DNA from: Clytia hemisphaerica
Lineage: Eukaryota; Cnidaria; Hydrozoa; Leptothecata; Clytiidae
Direction: 5' to 3'
NCBI GenBank assembly: GCA_902728285.1
Contig: CACVBU010000352.1
Location: 1-64,000 of the forward strand
DNA length: 64,000 nt
This document shows positions 22,906 through 33,700 of this stretch, in pieces (the stretch's first letter is position 1; each line of letters opens with the position of its first letter). The notes under the pieces are model-generated. The model was given only the letters and a program-made list of their open reading frames with translations. It was not told the DNA's origin and made no database searches. The translations under genes were made by a program, and so were the position numbers.

Positions 22906-25004
22906 CTACTCTACATTTTCTGTATTTCTCACAAAAATAGGGTTAGTATTTTCAGATGGCTGACGAGTGGACGGCAAGCCATTAACACGATACATTAAAG
23001 TTTTGTTAGTTGTCTTGGAGTTGATTTTTTCCATTGAAAGTTCAAATTTATCGCTCCTCCAACTCAATTTTCTCCTCATTATTATTTTTACATTATTCTC
23101 ATCTTCATCAGATTCTTCATCTGTCATGACTTCGCCCGTCATTGCCAATACCATCTCCTGCTCTTCTTCGTCTAGTGATTCGATCGTTTTGCCTATCTTC
23201 TGAAGACGTTTGCTGGTCTAAAATTTCAAAAGGAAATGAAAGTCAATCAACGCAGGTCTATGAAAAGACAAGTTTATCCAAAAAGCCTGAAAAAATGCCA
23301 CATTTTTGAGTTCAGTTCCTTGGTAGTTTATGAACATATTGGTGAATTTATTTAAACTTTAAGTTGTCAGCTAATAATAACAATTTCCTTACTTTATGGC
23401 ATCTAGATGATCTACGGTTTGCTACAGTCTTTGCTTCCAACTCTTCAGGTGTTAACAGGTCCTTTTCTTTCTCAGTCCTCTTAAGGTGGTTGAAATAACG
23501 ATTACAAGCCTCTGAAAAATCAAAATTTAGGTCAAATTAAGATTTAGTGTGTGGAAAGTGTCTATTCATTGAGATCTTTTGAAAAGAATACAACTACATA
23601 TTGCCATAAAATCATATTGGACTTGGGGCTTAATAATGATATTTCTCAAGCATTGCATCTCTGTAAGTTTTATTTTGTAACTTAATGTTATTATTTTTCT
23701 GGAAAGTTTCTTACTTTTAACAAGCTTTTCATGAAAGTGAGGTGTGAATGGTGTGATTTCATCAACAAAAAGTTCTGCGATGTGGACATTCTCTTTTGCA
23801 TCAAACCTGAAAATTTTGTAATAAAAGTAATAATCACTGTACCACACTACCTTACTTAATTCTATATTCTAACCCATGTGACTTATAGAATTGAAAAATC
23901 AAAATGAGGCATTTTAAACAGGAAATACTGTCAGAAATAGTTCAGGGCAACTTACATTGAATTGAAAGATCAATTTACTTGTCTAGATAAGATTGAATCT
24001 TAAATACATAAATTTACTAAGCATTTACCTTAAATTGAAATTCCACACTTCGTTTCCAGTACTGGCTTTACATTTGAATATACTGCGTACCTTATCCTGA
24101 AGAGAATCATAAATAAAAAGAATTGAAAAATCAAGATTTCAATATGGATTAAAGATATCACTGGTTAAAATCTAGTCCATGTGTTGAAGAAAGTTTTGTA
24201 CATGAATTAAGATGATAAGTTGATTTTAATAAATTGAATAAGTTCACTTAAGCTTGGTACTCACTTGTTGAAAAAGTGTTAAGTGTTAAACTCCGGTGTA
24301 TAACTTTATACACGCGCGTCTAAAACCATAAGATCTCTAGTGAGTACACTCAATAAAAGCCGGTGTTTAATTTATACGCCCGCGTTTAATGTTAAACGCC
24401 GGCGTTTATCGAACTTAGAAAAAAATATCTAAACGCGCATATCAAAAAACTTAAGTTCAAAGGCACCGCAATGTAAACAAGATTAAATCTTTTTAATTCT
24501 TTTGTAATTTTTGGTTTTTACTTTCGATTTCGTTTCACTTTTCCCCTCTTTTACTATTTCTCTTTGCTAAAGAGCTCCTAGTGAGTACATAGATGATCTG
24601 AAAAGTTAAACGCCTGCGTTTATCATTAGACGCGTGCGACTAAAGTGTTAAACGCCACTTTTTCAACAAGTGAGTACTAAGCTTTATTGTCAGGCTTTTT
24701 CAATCCCTCTTAAAAATGCTTTTTTTCTGTCTGATTGAGTCTGATATAGATAGCCTGGTTAAATGTGAATAAATAATATAATAATAATAACAATAATAGC
24801 GGTGAAGGCCTCGTAAATCTCATACTCACAGCAAGTTCTGGTGTAATAGGTTCAACCACAGGTCCACTTGCCCTTGCTTGCATCGCGCCTTCCAATTCTG
24901 TTACTCTGTCCTGCAACAATTGTATAGCCTCCTTTTGTTGTTTGATCAAATTATCTTGCTCTTCGAATTTTTCTTTGTAATTATCATGATGATTCTTGAT
25001 AGTA
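22906..25004 (-). CDS. Five exons of an unknown coiled-coil protein (C-terminal part)
   Basis: Exons on the minus strand are 24830-25004, 24029-24096, 23715-23806, 23393-23511 and 22906-23217. Every intron is GT..AG and every junction is in phase. Exon 1 encodes a heptad-like coiled coil (KEKFEEQDNLIKQQKEAIQL...), then a linker. The middle exons encode FDAKENVHIAELFVDEITPF and RYFNHLKRTEKEK. The last exon is acidic (DEESDEDEN) and ends with a basic segment around RRKLSWRSDKFELSMEKIN and the stop at 22906. I recognise the LxWRS... C-terminus as recurring in uncharacterised invertebrate proteins but know no function. No start exon is found above 25004; the first exon begins with one leftover base. 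A MITE sits in its first intron. Confidence 0.72.
24250..24684. mobile_element. MITE with 29-bp TIRs inside an intron
   Basis: 24250-24278 and 24656-24684 are inverted copies with one mismatch (outer bases AAGCTTGGTACTCACTTG). The interior has further inverted CG-rich pieces such as AACGCCGGCGTT and CGCGCGTCT and no transposase. It lies between the exons at 24029-24096 and 24830-25004. Confidence 0.8.
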
Positions 25005-25856
25005 CTGTAAAAAAATTTAAAGTTCATCAGTATTATGGTACTATGATTAAAAAAATTGAACAGTATTATGAAATATTCATAAAAAATATAACCAAATGAT
25101 TTGAACATTATTTGAATTTACCACCGAAATAAATGGCAAGCAAAAAATTTCGTAGTATATAAGATTTTCATAGTTCGGAAACTACTGAAACTGAAAACTC
25201 TACTATTTACTACTGAAAACCAGAGAAACATGCACGTGATGTACTAAATAACCGAGCATGTTTACTAGAGATACCCAAACTTCGTATAACCACGGAAAAC
25301 AGAATCAGTTAACCGAAAATTTCCGAAGAAATTTGATTGTTATCCTAAGATTCGTGACTAGGTTTCCTCAGTTTTCCGCTTCTCTTATCAAATTTCGGAT
25401 AACTTAGGTAAACTGGGTTCTTAGGAAAACTTCGACGGCATTGAGTAATACAACATCGGAAAACTTCGACCAACTTTTTTCGGAAGTCGTAAAACTTAGG
25501 GGTACGTTTTCTGCTTTTTAGCGAAGTTCGCAATTACTCAGTAAAACGCTTAGGTAAACTTCGTATACTAGCGGTTATCCGTTGTTTTTAGGATGCGGAT
25601 ACTCGGCCGTTTATGCCGTGTGCACTAAACATGCCACCCATAATTATACTTTAAAAGCTTGATTAAAGGTTTTTGCTGTTTTTAAGGGTTCGCTGAAAAA
25701 TCAGACGTGCTGATCACAACAAAAAGCAAATATGACATTTGTATAGAGATTTTTTCAAAACATGAAAACATTTCTTCAGAAATACATTCTCAGCATAAAT
25801 AAACTTTCAAAAGGCTTTTTAGAATGTTTTGAAATCAAATGAAATGGAATGTTGTT

Positions 25857-25990
25857 GTGCGCAGATTTGTAATACTTGCGCAGATTTGTAATACTTTCTG
25901 CGCAGATTTGTAATACCTGCGCAGATTTGTAATAAACTTTGCGCAAATTTGTAATACTTGAGCTGCGCAGAAATGTAATACTTCTCTGCG
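25857..25990 (+). repeat. Short minisatellite, TGCGCAGATTTGTAATAC unit
   Basis: Seven copies of TGCGCAGATTTGTAATA with variable spacers of a few bases. The TGCGCA core is self-complementary. The flanks (25320-25560) contain loosely related AACTTCG motifs. Confidence 0.88.
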
Positions 25991-26104
25991 CAGATTTGTA
26001 ATTTGTAATTTAGATTTTTACTTCGGCATATGTTTCTCACGAAGAAAAGTTTCGAAAAAAAGACTTAGAAAATAATCAGAAAATCACACAAAGGTTTTAT
26101 ATCT

Positions 26105-26560
26105 TTAGTATGAACATTAACTTTATAAGAAACGAATCAATATTTTATCTAATGAAAATTGGCTTTTGGCAGTTGGTTCTTTCAATACAAACATGGATTG
26201 GGAATAATTTTAAGCATTTTCATTTTTCTTATAAGCATCAACTTTATAAGAAACGAATCAATATCTTTCAATCTAATGGAAATTGGCTTTCAGCAGTTGG
26301 TTCTTTCAATACAAACATGGGATTTTGAGTAATTTCAATATTTTCATTTTTCTTATAAGCATCAACTTTAATGAAAATCGGCTTTTGTTTGGCTGGTTTT
26401 CTTTACAAAATGGGATTTTCTTCAATATTTTCAATCAACTTTATGACCATTGAATACAATTTCAATATTTTCATTTTTCCTATCAGCATCAACTTTATAA
26501 GAAACGAATTGATATCTGTTAATCTAATGAAAATTGTTTCAATCATGTTTTTTCATCTTT
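26105..26560 (+). repeat. Tandem array, about 121-126-bp unit
   Basis: AACTTTATAAGAAACGAAT-type anchors lie at 26119, 26240, 26364 (shortened) and 26490. Units share 'TTCAATATTTTCATTTTTC' and 'TCTAATGAAAATTGGC'. Units vary by indels, and the short open frames across them are repeat translations. An ambiguous base (N) follows at 26851. Confidence 0.82.
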
Positions 26561-27169
26561 ATGTATTTTTTCTATCTAACAACAACAAAAAACATACCGA
26601 AGTTAACTCAAAATAATTTCACTTGAGATATCATGCTGGAATGTAATGCAGGTGCTATGAAAGGTTATAAAAGAAATTCAGTCAGAGGGGACAGGTTTCC
26701 TAGCTAGGTAGAAGGTGGTTTTAGAGCAAATCAATGTTTTCTTATCGTATCATCTTATAAATTGTTCATCAATTTTGGTACTACCTCTTGAAATGATAAA
26801 ATGTTGACAAAAATATTTTTATATCTAATTGTTTTTTCATAACAAATGCTNGACAAATAACCGGCAAGGAAAAATTAATATTATTATTATAGCACTTTCA
26901 TCTGAAGCTTGGTATAGCTTCATTATTTGCTAATGGATGCTAGTACAATCAACCCCGGACAGTCAACCCTTAATAATTCCCGGACGACCCTCCCCTGACA
27001 ACTCCCCTGTTCTGTCACTTTGCTAAAGGATTCTTGAAGGTCAAAGTTGTGTATAGTGAGTTATTTTCTTGTTAGAATAATACTTAAATGTAATACATCA
27101 TCTTTACTTGAAATATATATAATATATAAACTTTCTACCCTCGTGCATCCAAAATCCATCTTACCGATT
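26561..27169. other. Gene-free stretch with one unresolved base
   Basis: No gene is seen. The N at 26851 marks a weak assembly position. Confidence 0.4.
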
Positions 27170-27816
27170 AACCCTATTAGCCCAAGGGGAGGGGTAGAAT
27201 CTACCACATTAGTGTTATTTTGTGTATATCTCGGAGAAAGTATTCTTTAAACAATTTGAAACTTTCTGACTTTCAATAAAATCTTAGTTAAGAGTACTTT
27301 TGTAAAATTCTATGCTCATATAGGTCTTCTAGATGAGGTTTTATGACTTTATTGTGTAACATGACATAAAACCCAGCTAAAATCGCTTTTAAAATTCTAA
27401 ATCATTGTCAATCTGAATTTCAAGAATAAAAAAAAATGAAAATTATGACGTCACCATTTATGATGTCAACAAATTTTGAAAATTTTACTTATTTTCAGCA
27501 TAGATTTTAATAAAAAATAATTTCGGAAAATGCAAAAGCTGCACTCATGTTGAAGGACAGCCTTTTATCTTTCAGAATCTTTAAACAGAATCTAAATATC
27601 TTTAGTGGTTCAACTGTGACAGACATTTTTGTAAACCATTTGTTTCCGACAGGTTAAAACTTTATGATGACGTCATAGCTTTTTGAATGGCATCCTGGAA
27701 GTCTGTGTCATGATGGAGAACATGTGTACCAAATTTCATGGCCATAGCTCTTCTAGATTAAAAATAACCGAGGGTGGTGGTAGATTCTACTCCCCTCCCC
27801 TAGGGTTAATAAGGTT
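27170..27816. mobile_element. MITE with about 38-bp TIRs
   Basis: 27170-27207 (outer AACCCTATTAGCCC, then GGGGAGGGG and TAGAATCTACCAC) is complemented by 27777-27816 with a few mismatches and a two-base indel. The 570-bp interior has no transposase. Confidence 0.82.
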
Positions 27817-28346
27817 AAGCAAAATTAGATTCTTTTCATTGTCATCATTGTGAATTAACGTAGTTCAGGAGGAGGAATTCTAAATGGACGTTTCGCCTGA
27901 CCTGAACCGTGGGTACCAAGGGATATTTTTTGTATGTGCATGTTAAAAAAAGTAAATTTTGAAGTGCAAAAACATTTCTAGATTAAGTGATGATTTTCAA
28001 GGACCAGACTAGGGCTATAGCTCAAATTAAAAATATTCAAATAAATAAATACGGTGACGAGGTTCGCCCTAGAAATGAATGCGAGTCAAAATTATGTTCT
28101 TCGTGTTTAACCCAGAGAAAAAAGGATTAAAAATTTTTCAAGTTATTAATTAACTCAAGAAAATAATTTGGTGGTCTCAAATTTTGGAAAATCGACTTTT
28201 TCTTGACTCCCGTTTTAATTCAGAGAAAATCAGGCTTCGTTTTTGGAAACCCTGGCTTGATTTTTTTAAGAAAAATTTTGAACTTTCAGGGCCATCGAAG
28301 TAAAGAATAGGCAAACCTATTTTATTGTCATGAGAAAACAAAACTG

Positions 28347-29158
28347 TTAAAAAGATGTTATTGCAACTTGTTGACGTTTGGGCTTCGGTTCTACGAATGT
28401 CGGATGATTGGTTCGACAACACATCTGTAAAGGTTTTGCCAAGAATTTTCGAAACTCTGAAATCCTTCCAACATAAATGAAGACATTCGCCATGTTATTG
28501 ATGCAGATTCCATATTGATGGCAAAAATACGCGATATATCCAGCTTCAGTCCAAGAGAATTCATAAAACGTTGGTATGAAATGACCCAATATAGGATACA
28601 GTAATCCGTAAAAACTTCCTGGTACAACGCAAATCGTATAAAGAATGAGCAACATTTTTAAAGTCTTAAGAGCTTTCTTGTTTCTTGCTGTAATTGCTGC
28701 TCCTGTCTGTCCATCCATTTTCAAAGAAGATGAAAGGCGATTTCGGGATTTGAAATAGAGAACCAGAAAAATGCTAAGAGGCACAACAACATTTGCAATG
28801 AAATAGAATGCGTAATAACCAATAGCAAACGAAGACGAGAAGCTTTCAAAGGCGTCGAAATAGCATTCTTGAGTTTCAGCATAATATACTGTCTTTATAA
28901 ATTGAGGGATGGCTGCCAAGAAGAAAATAGACCAAACAATTAAGCAAGCCAAAGTAATTCTGACTTTACCAAAGTTCTCAGCCATCGGATCTTTGATTCT
29001 TCGATACCGGTCAAAAGACATTCCACAGAGAATCCAACAAGAAACAGTAACTCCAACAAAAGGGACGGAAATTGCTTTACACATAAGCTCGTTGGCATAA
29101 CTTGTAGCAAAGGTGTATTGAATTTCCACTACAGGGACTCCAACACAGACAATCAAAC
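28347..29158 (-). pseudogene. Rhodopsin-class (class A) GPCR, 5'-truncated
   Basis: The minus-strand frame (about 270 codons, stop at 28347) encodes a seven-transmembrane receptor from late TM2 to the cytoplasmic tail. Visible landmarks are ELMCKAI at the top of TM3 (the conserved disulphide Cys), FDRYRRIKDP as the DRY motif, a Cys in extracellular loop 2 (TQECYFDAF), a basic third intracellular loop with KKALKTLKML entering TM6, and NNMANVFIYV in TM7 in the place of NPxxY. The tail contains Cys-Cys (QMCCR), possibly palmitoylated. TM6 lacks the usual CWxP. The ligand cannot be inferred. TM1 and most of TM2 are missing: the frame runs into a hAT-like end at 29159, so the receptor is either truncated by that insertion or continues in a distant exon. 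Confidence 0.85.
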
Positions 29159-29260
29159 AGGGGCGTATCTAGGATTTTAAGGATACCCTGCAAAAAATAT
29201 TCAGCTATATATAGTGATTCAGCTATATATAGTATCTAAGGAGGGCCCACCATGGTTGGG
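29159..29260 (+). mobile_element. hAT-like transposon end (solo terminal repeat)
   Basis: CAGGGGCGTATCTAGGATTT is a typical hAT-type terminal sequence and lies exactly where the GPCR frame breaks. No complementary end ('GATACGCCCCTG') is found nearby, so only one end is visible. A 17-bp direct repeat (ATTCAGCTATATATAGT) sits at 29201-29234. Confidence 0.55.
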
Positions 29261-30710
29261 CCCGACGGGCCAGAAAATTTTTGAATTTCGACCCTCTAGA
29301 TTGGCTAAAACAGCCTCCTTTTTATGCCAAATGTACCCTGACCATGAACCATTTTCAAAAAGTAGTGTACATGTATGTGTATACAACTAGCAATACAAAG
29401 TACTAAAAAATGAACTTACATTATCCAGGGCTTTGGGTTCTGAAGATTTTGTGTACATATGAGTACCAAAGTGTAGACATTCTTAATGTGTTGTTCTTTG
29501 TTGCTCTTCGCTAAAATTGTTATTGTTATTCTTCCCTGAAAATAAAGACCCCTATATCTGTGCTCCAGTGGGATGGAATTTAGGAAATTCTAATTTCACT
29601 GACATGTAAAATATTTTTTGATTTAGTTTGGTATCCGAAATAATACTTCAAGTACATTGGAAAGAGGCATATTTGGGTTGGTTTACAGTTTAATGAACTT
29701 TTGACTAAGTAACCACTGGGCCACAGATACTGGGGTGCAAGTGATTTCTTGGTCTGTTTCGCCTAATCGTCAGGGCTCATCAGTATGCCTAGGACCCAGT
29801 CCAGACATAGACAGACCACAACACAAACATTAAAACAAGACAAACATGAAAGAAACAAATAGACAACAGAACAAACGAAAAACATAAATAAAACAACAAA
29901 TCTAACGAAATATATACATATGATAAATGTAACAAAAATGTTATGTTTTTTAAGTTTTCTTTTTTAGTTTTTTTTTAAGAACATAAAGCTTATTTACATA
30001 CTTTCTGTTTTAAGAGTTTAAACTTTGTACAGACTTTTTGTTTTAAACTACTTATATACATTTTTATTTACATTTACTAGTAAGCATACTTTGTAGGAGG
30101 ATTTTTATTTTCAATCGTTTATTTAACAAATAACAAACATTAGACAGGCAGCTAATTGCATCAAAAAAAGTGAAACAGTGAAAAATTAAGGGACAATTCA
30201 TAAAGTAGATATTCATGTTACAAATACATTTTTGATACAAATGCACTTACTCGGCGTTCTTGAAATCATTTAAGGTCAATGATATTCACAAAACAAATCA
30301 TAAAAAATACGATTCATCTCTCACTCAAAATCCGCCATCTTTTACACTTCTCTTCTGCTGTTTCTCTCTTTTTCTCAATCGTTCGATTTCAAAACATACA
30401 ACAATCACGGGGGTTTGTAAGTTTTTATAAATCCCATTAAAATGTTGATAAACAAATTATTAAACTCAATCTACTTTATCAACTCTTTTTTCTTATTTAC
30501 TTTAAAATAACTCATTTAGCTTATTGTTATCAAACTAGTGTTACATTAGGAAAAGTAGTTAAAAAGAAAAGCAACATGAACCCCCTGAATTGTTTCTATT
30601 TACATTTCTAATTATTTTAACGCGGGAAAAAGTAAAAATGTGCGTCTTAGAAAAAAAAATTTCGGAGAGAAAAAGAAGATGGTGTTTTTGTTTTTGGTTT
30701 TTTTTCTGTA
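29261..30710. other. Gene-free stretch
   Basis: No gene is supported. 29690-29830 contains a 'GGTCTGTTTCGCCTAATC..AGGGCTCATCAG' segment of the kind found in dispersed SINE-like repeats, not delimited here. The rest is AT-rich; its end is the 5' flank of the gene starting at 30711. Confidence 0.4.
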
Positions 30711-33700
30711 ATGGAACTGCCTTCATCCCCTCCTTCGACCAAGAAGAAAAATAAAAGATTGGTTTTGACTCCTAAGAGAAGAAGTAAGAAAACACAGGAG
30801 CTTGTATCGAGATGTATCTTACACCACGCTAACTCTGGAGCAAGTGCCCAAAATTTGAAGTTGAGAAAGTTCTCGCAAAATGCTTTGGATAAAGTAAAAA
30901 ATGCAAGGTGAGTGAACCTCTTCCTTAATTCATTAAAAGCTGGTTGTTTGATTTTTGACATTATAGTAGTTTTATTTTTCTACTTTTTAAACTTCTTACG
31001 TACTTTTTTGGGTGAGAGTGCAACAAACCCTCCACTAGCCTGGGTCCGTGGTAAAAAAATGCTACGGATTTACAACAGAGCAAGCTCTAGCCCGTATCCG
31101 CGCAAGAAAGAAACATTAGTCAAAGATTTTCGAGCAGCACATGACGCTCGAGTTTACAGTTTGATTTATAGGCGCGCATAAGAAGGAGTGGATGTGCTTT
31201 ATTTACGGGTTTATTTATGGTTTTATGGAGCCATAGCTTACTTCAATAATTTTATGATCTTATTATGTCCGAAATACTAAACCTACGGAGTTATCTTTTC
31301 CTTCTACTCTCTTCTTGCTCATTTTTATCAGTGAAATACGCAAAGACGACAAAGTAATCCATCTGGTTCGTGATCTGAATCTTGAGATTTCTAATGAATT
31401 GCAATTCCATAACGAATGCTACGGGATTTATACCCATTCGACCACTCTCAAACGCATTCAAAAGAGGTACGCAGAGGAGGAAACCACTTCGAATGACGAT
31501 GATGATGATGATGATTCGAATCCGTTACGCAGATCAAACCGGAAGCGAGATCGTTGTGGTAAGCACTTAAATCATTTTCAAGCTTACCTTTCCGAGTAAC
31601 GGCACGGAGTTTACTCCTATTAAGTACTTTTTTTATAAGGCGAAAGGGAAAAATCGTTTTTTATTTTCTTCTAGTCAACATTTTCGAACCAGATTATTTG
31701 CATTTAAATTTTTAGGACGGGTATTGGCTGACGTGGAATGTTGTATCTGCTACAAAAAGAAATGTATGAAAGGTGGAGGCTATGAGCCAGTTACGAAATG
31801 TACCACGCGACAAGCTGCCGAGACACTTCAGAGATATGCTTTAGCATGTGATTCTAATCCCAATCTTCGCGCATATATGAGTGGTTTGAATTGGAATTCG
31901 ATTGTCCCACAGGAAATTCATTACCATAGAACTTGCTATCAATCTTTCACACGGCCAATAGTTGAAGCTCCAAAAAGTCCTGAAAACGAGGAATCTTTAA
32001 TTTTCAATTTTTTCACATAGACGCGACATATTCTCACTTTTAACTCTCTTGGCCTTGGGACTTTTCCAAAAGCCAATTAAAATAAAATATTTTTACATGT
32101 TCCACAAAATACTTCATTTACAAAATTGATGTAACTCTGAAAAATATCATATTCAACAAACTTCGAAACCTCAAAAAATCCAAAACTTTACATAATTTCG
32201 AACACTTTGAGGGGTCCATCAATTTCATCCACTGATATTTTACAAATTACATAGCTGTTTTAGGATAACAATCGCAAATGTCCCGAAATATCACACCAAC
32301 TTTATCCTACCTGGAGTAATCCTGGTTGGATACTGGATGATGTGATATTTTATAAAAGATACATAATTTCAAACATTTTGAGGGGTCTATCAATTTCATC
32401 CACTGATATTTTACAAATTACATAGCTGTGTTTAGGATAACGACCGCAAATGTCCAGAAATATCACACCAACTTTATCCTACCCGGAGTAATCCTGGTTG
32501 GATACTGGATGATGTGATATTTTACAATAGGCGCAAGAAATTTCTNGGCCACCGAATGAAAACGAACTCATTACATCCAAAACACATATCCCTGCCGAGT
32601 TAGAACTATTAATGACGACTGTGCTCACGGCAACTCCTATCTCAAGACTAAGCGAACGTAAGAAAGCCATTATTTCATCACTTTGCGAGGACGTGATTTA
32701 TAACAGTAGAGCTGGTCGTTTTCGGTGCTCGAAACAAACAAAACTGGGATTTTGTATCAAAAGGAAAACGGGCTCGAAAACACTGGTCGGTTGGATGAAT
32801 AAGTTCGGCCATTGCATTTCTTATGACGATGTTAACTACCTTGAAACTATTCTCGCAATGGATGCAATGTACAACGAATCAATCCGAAGTTTTGTCCATC
32901 ACTATTCTACCATCTATATTCGTTACGTTCGTCTGGGACAACAATGATATCAATCCGGAATCGATCAAAGGTTGTTTATTATAGGTCGCTTTTTCATTTT
33001 AGTGTTTCTATACTTTACTGAAATGGTTTGCCAATCAATTTACACAGTCATGCGTTAACTTCGAGTCAAGCTAAAGGACTTCATAAAAGAACAAGTTGAC
33101 CAGCATTGAAGCTTAAATTTTCAGTTTGATTTTTAAGTGTGTGTGATAATTTCTTTCCTTTTTCAGCTTAGGGAGAAGCTCACAAAATTGGGGCTGTTAA
33201 TCAAGTAAACATTTCTTAATTTAAGAATTTCTTAATTTAGGTGTATCAATGCACGTTACCAACGGTATCGTTTATCCAACTAAAACATGAATCGAACAAT
33301 CAAACGAGAAGGATAAGTCAACGCCTAAATACAAACCGAAAACGTTCTTTCGAAGCTGTGGAAAACCCGCTCCTAAAATACAATTCAACAAAGAAGAGAG
33401 ATGGGCCAGAGAACAAGAAACTACCTAAAGAGAATGAAAGTGACTTGTTTCGTGCTTGCGAGCTGTGAATTTCTTTTGGGCATTCTTACGGGCTCATTCC
33501 AATCTTGTGCCAGGGGAAAGGATTTAACTACCTCATAACACCAGAGCCTAACGACCAAGTTCACAATATTTGCTACTTACCAGCAATAAATAAATCACCA
33601 ACCAAGATGGATGCTGTCTTGGAGCTGTTAACCCAATCAAAAATGAAAGCTGAAAAACTCGGGTTAGCAGAAACTGATGTTGTCTTGGATCAGGCTATTT

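Noticed and set aside
25819-26040. Frame with repeated LQICA/LRRKYY words
   Set aside because: Translation of the TGCGCAGATTTGTAATA minisatellite.
29690-29830. Possible tRNA-derived SINE
   Set aside because: A familiar dispersed-repeat phrase is present, but I could not find A and B boxes or element ends.
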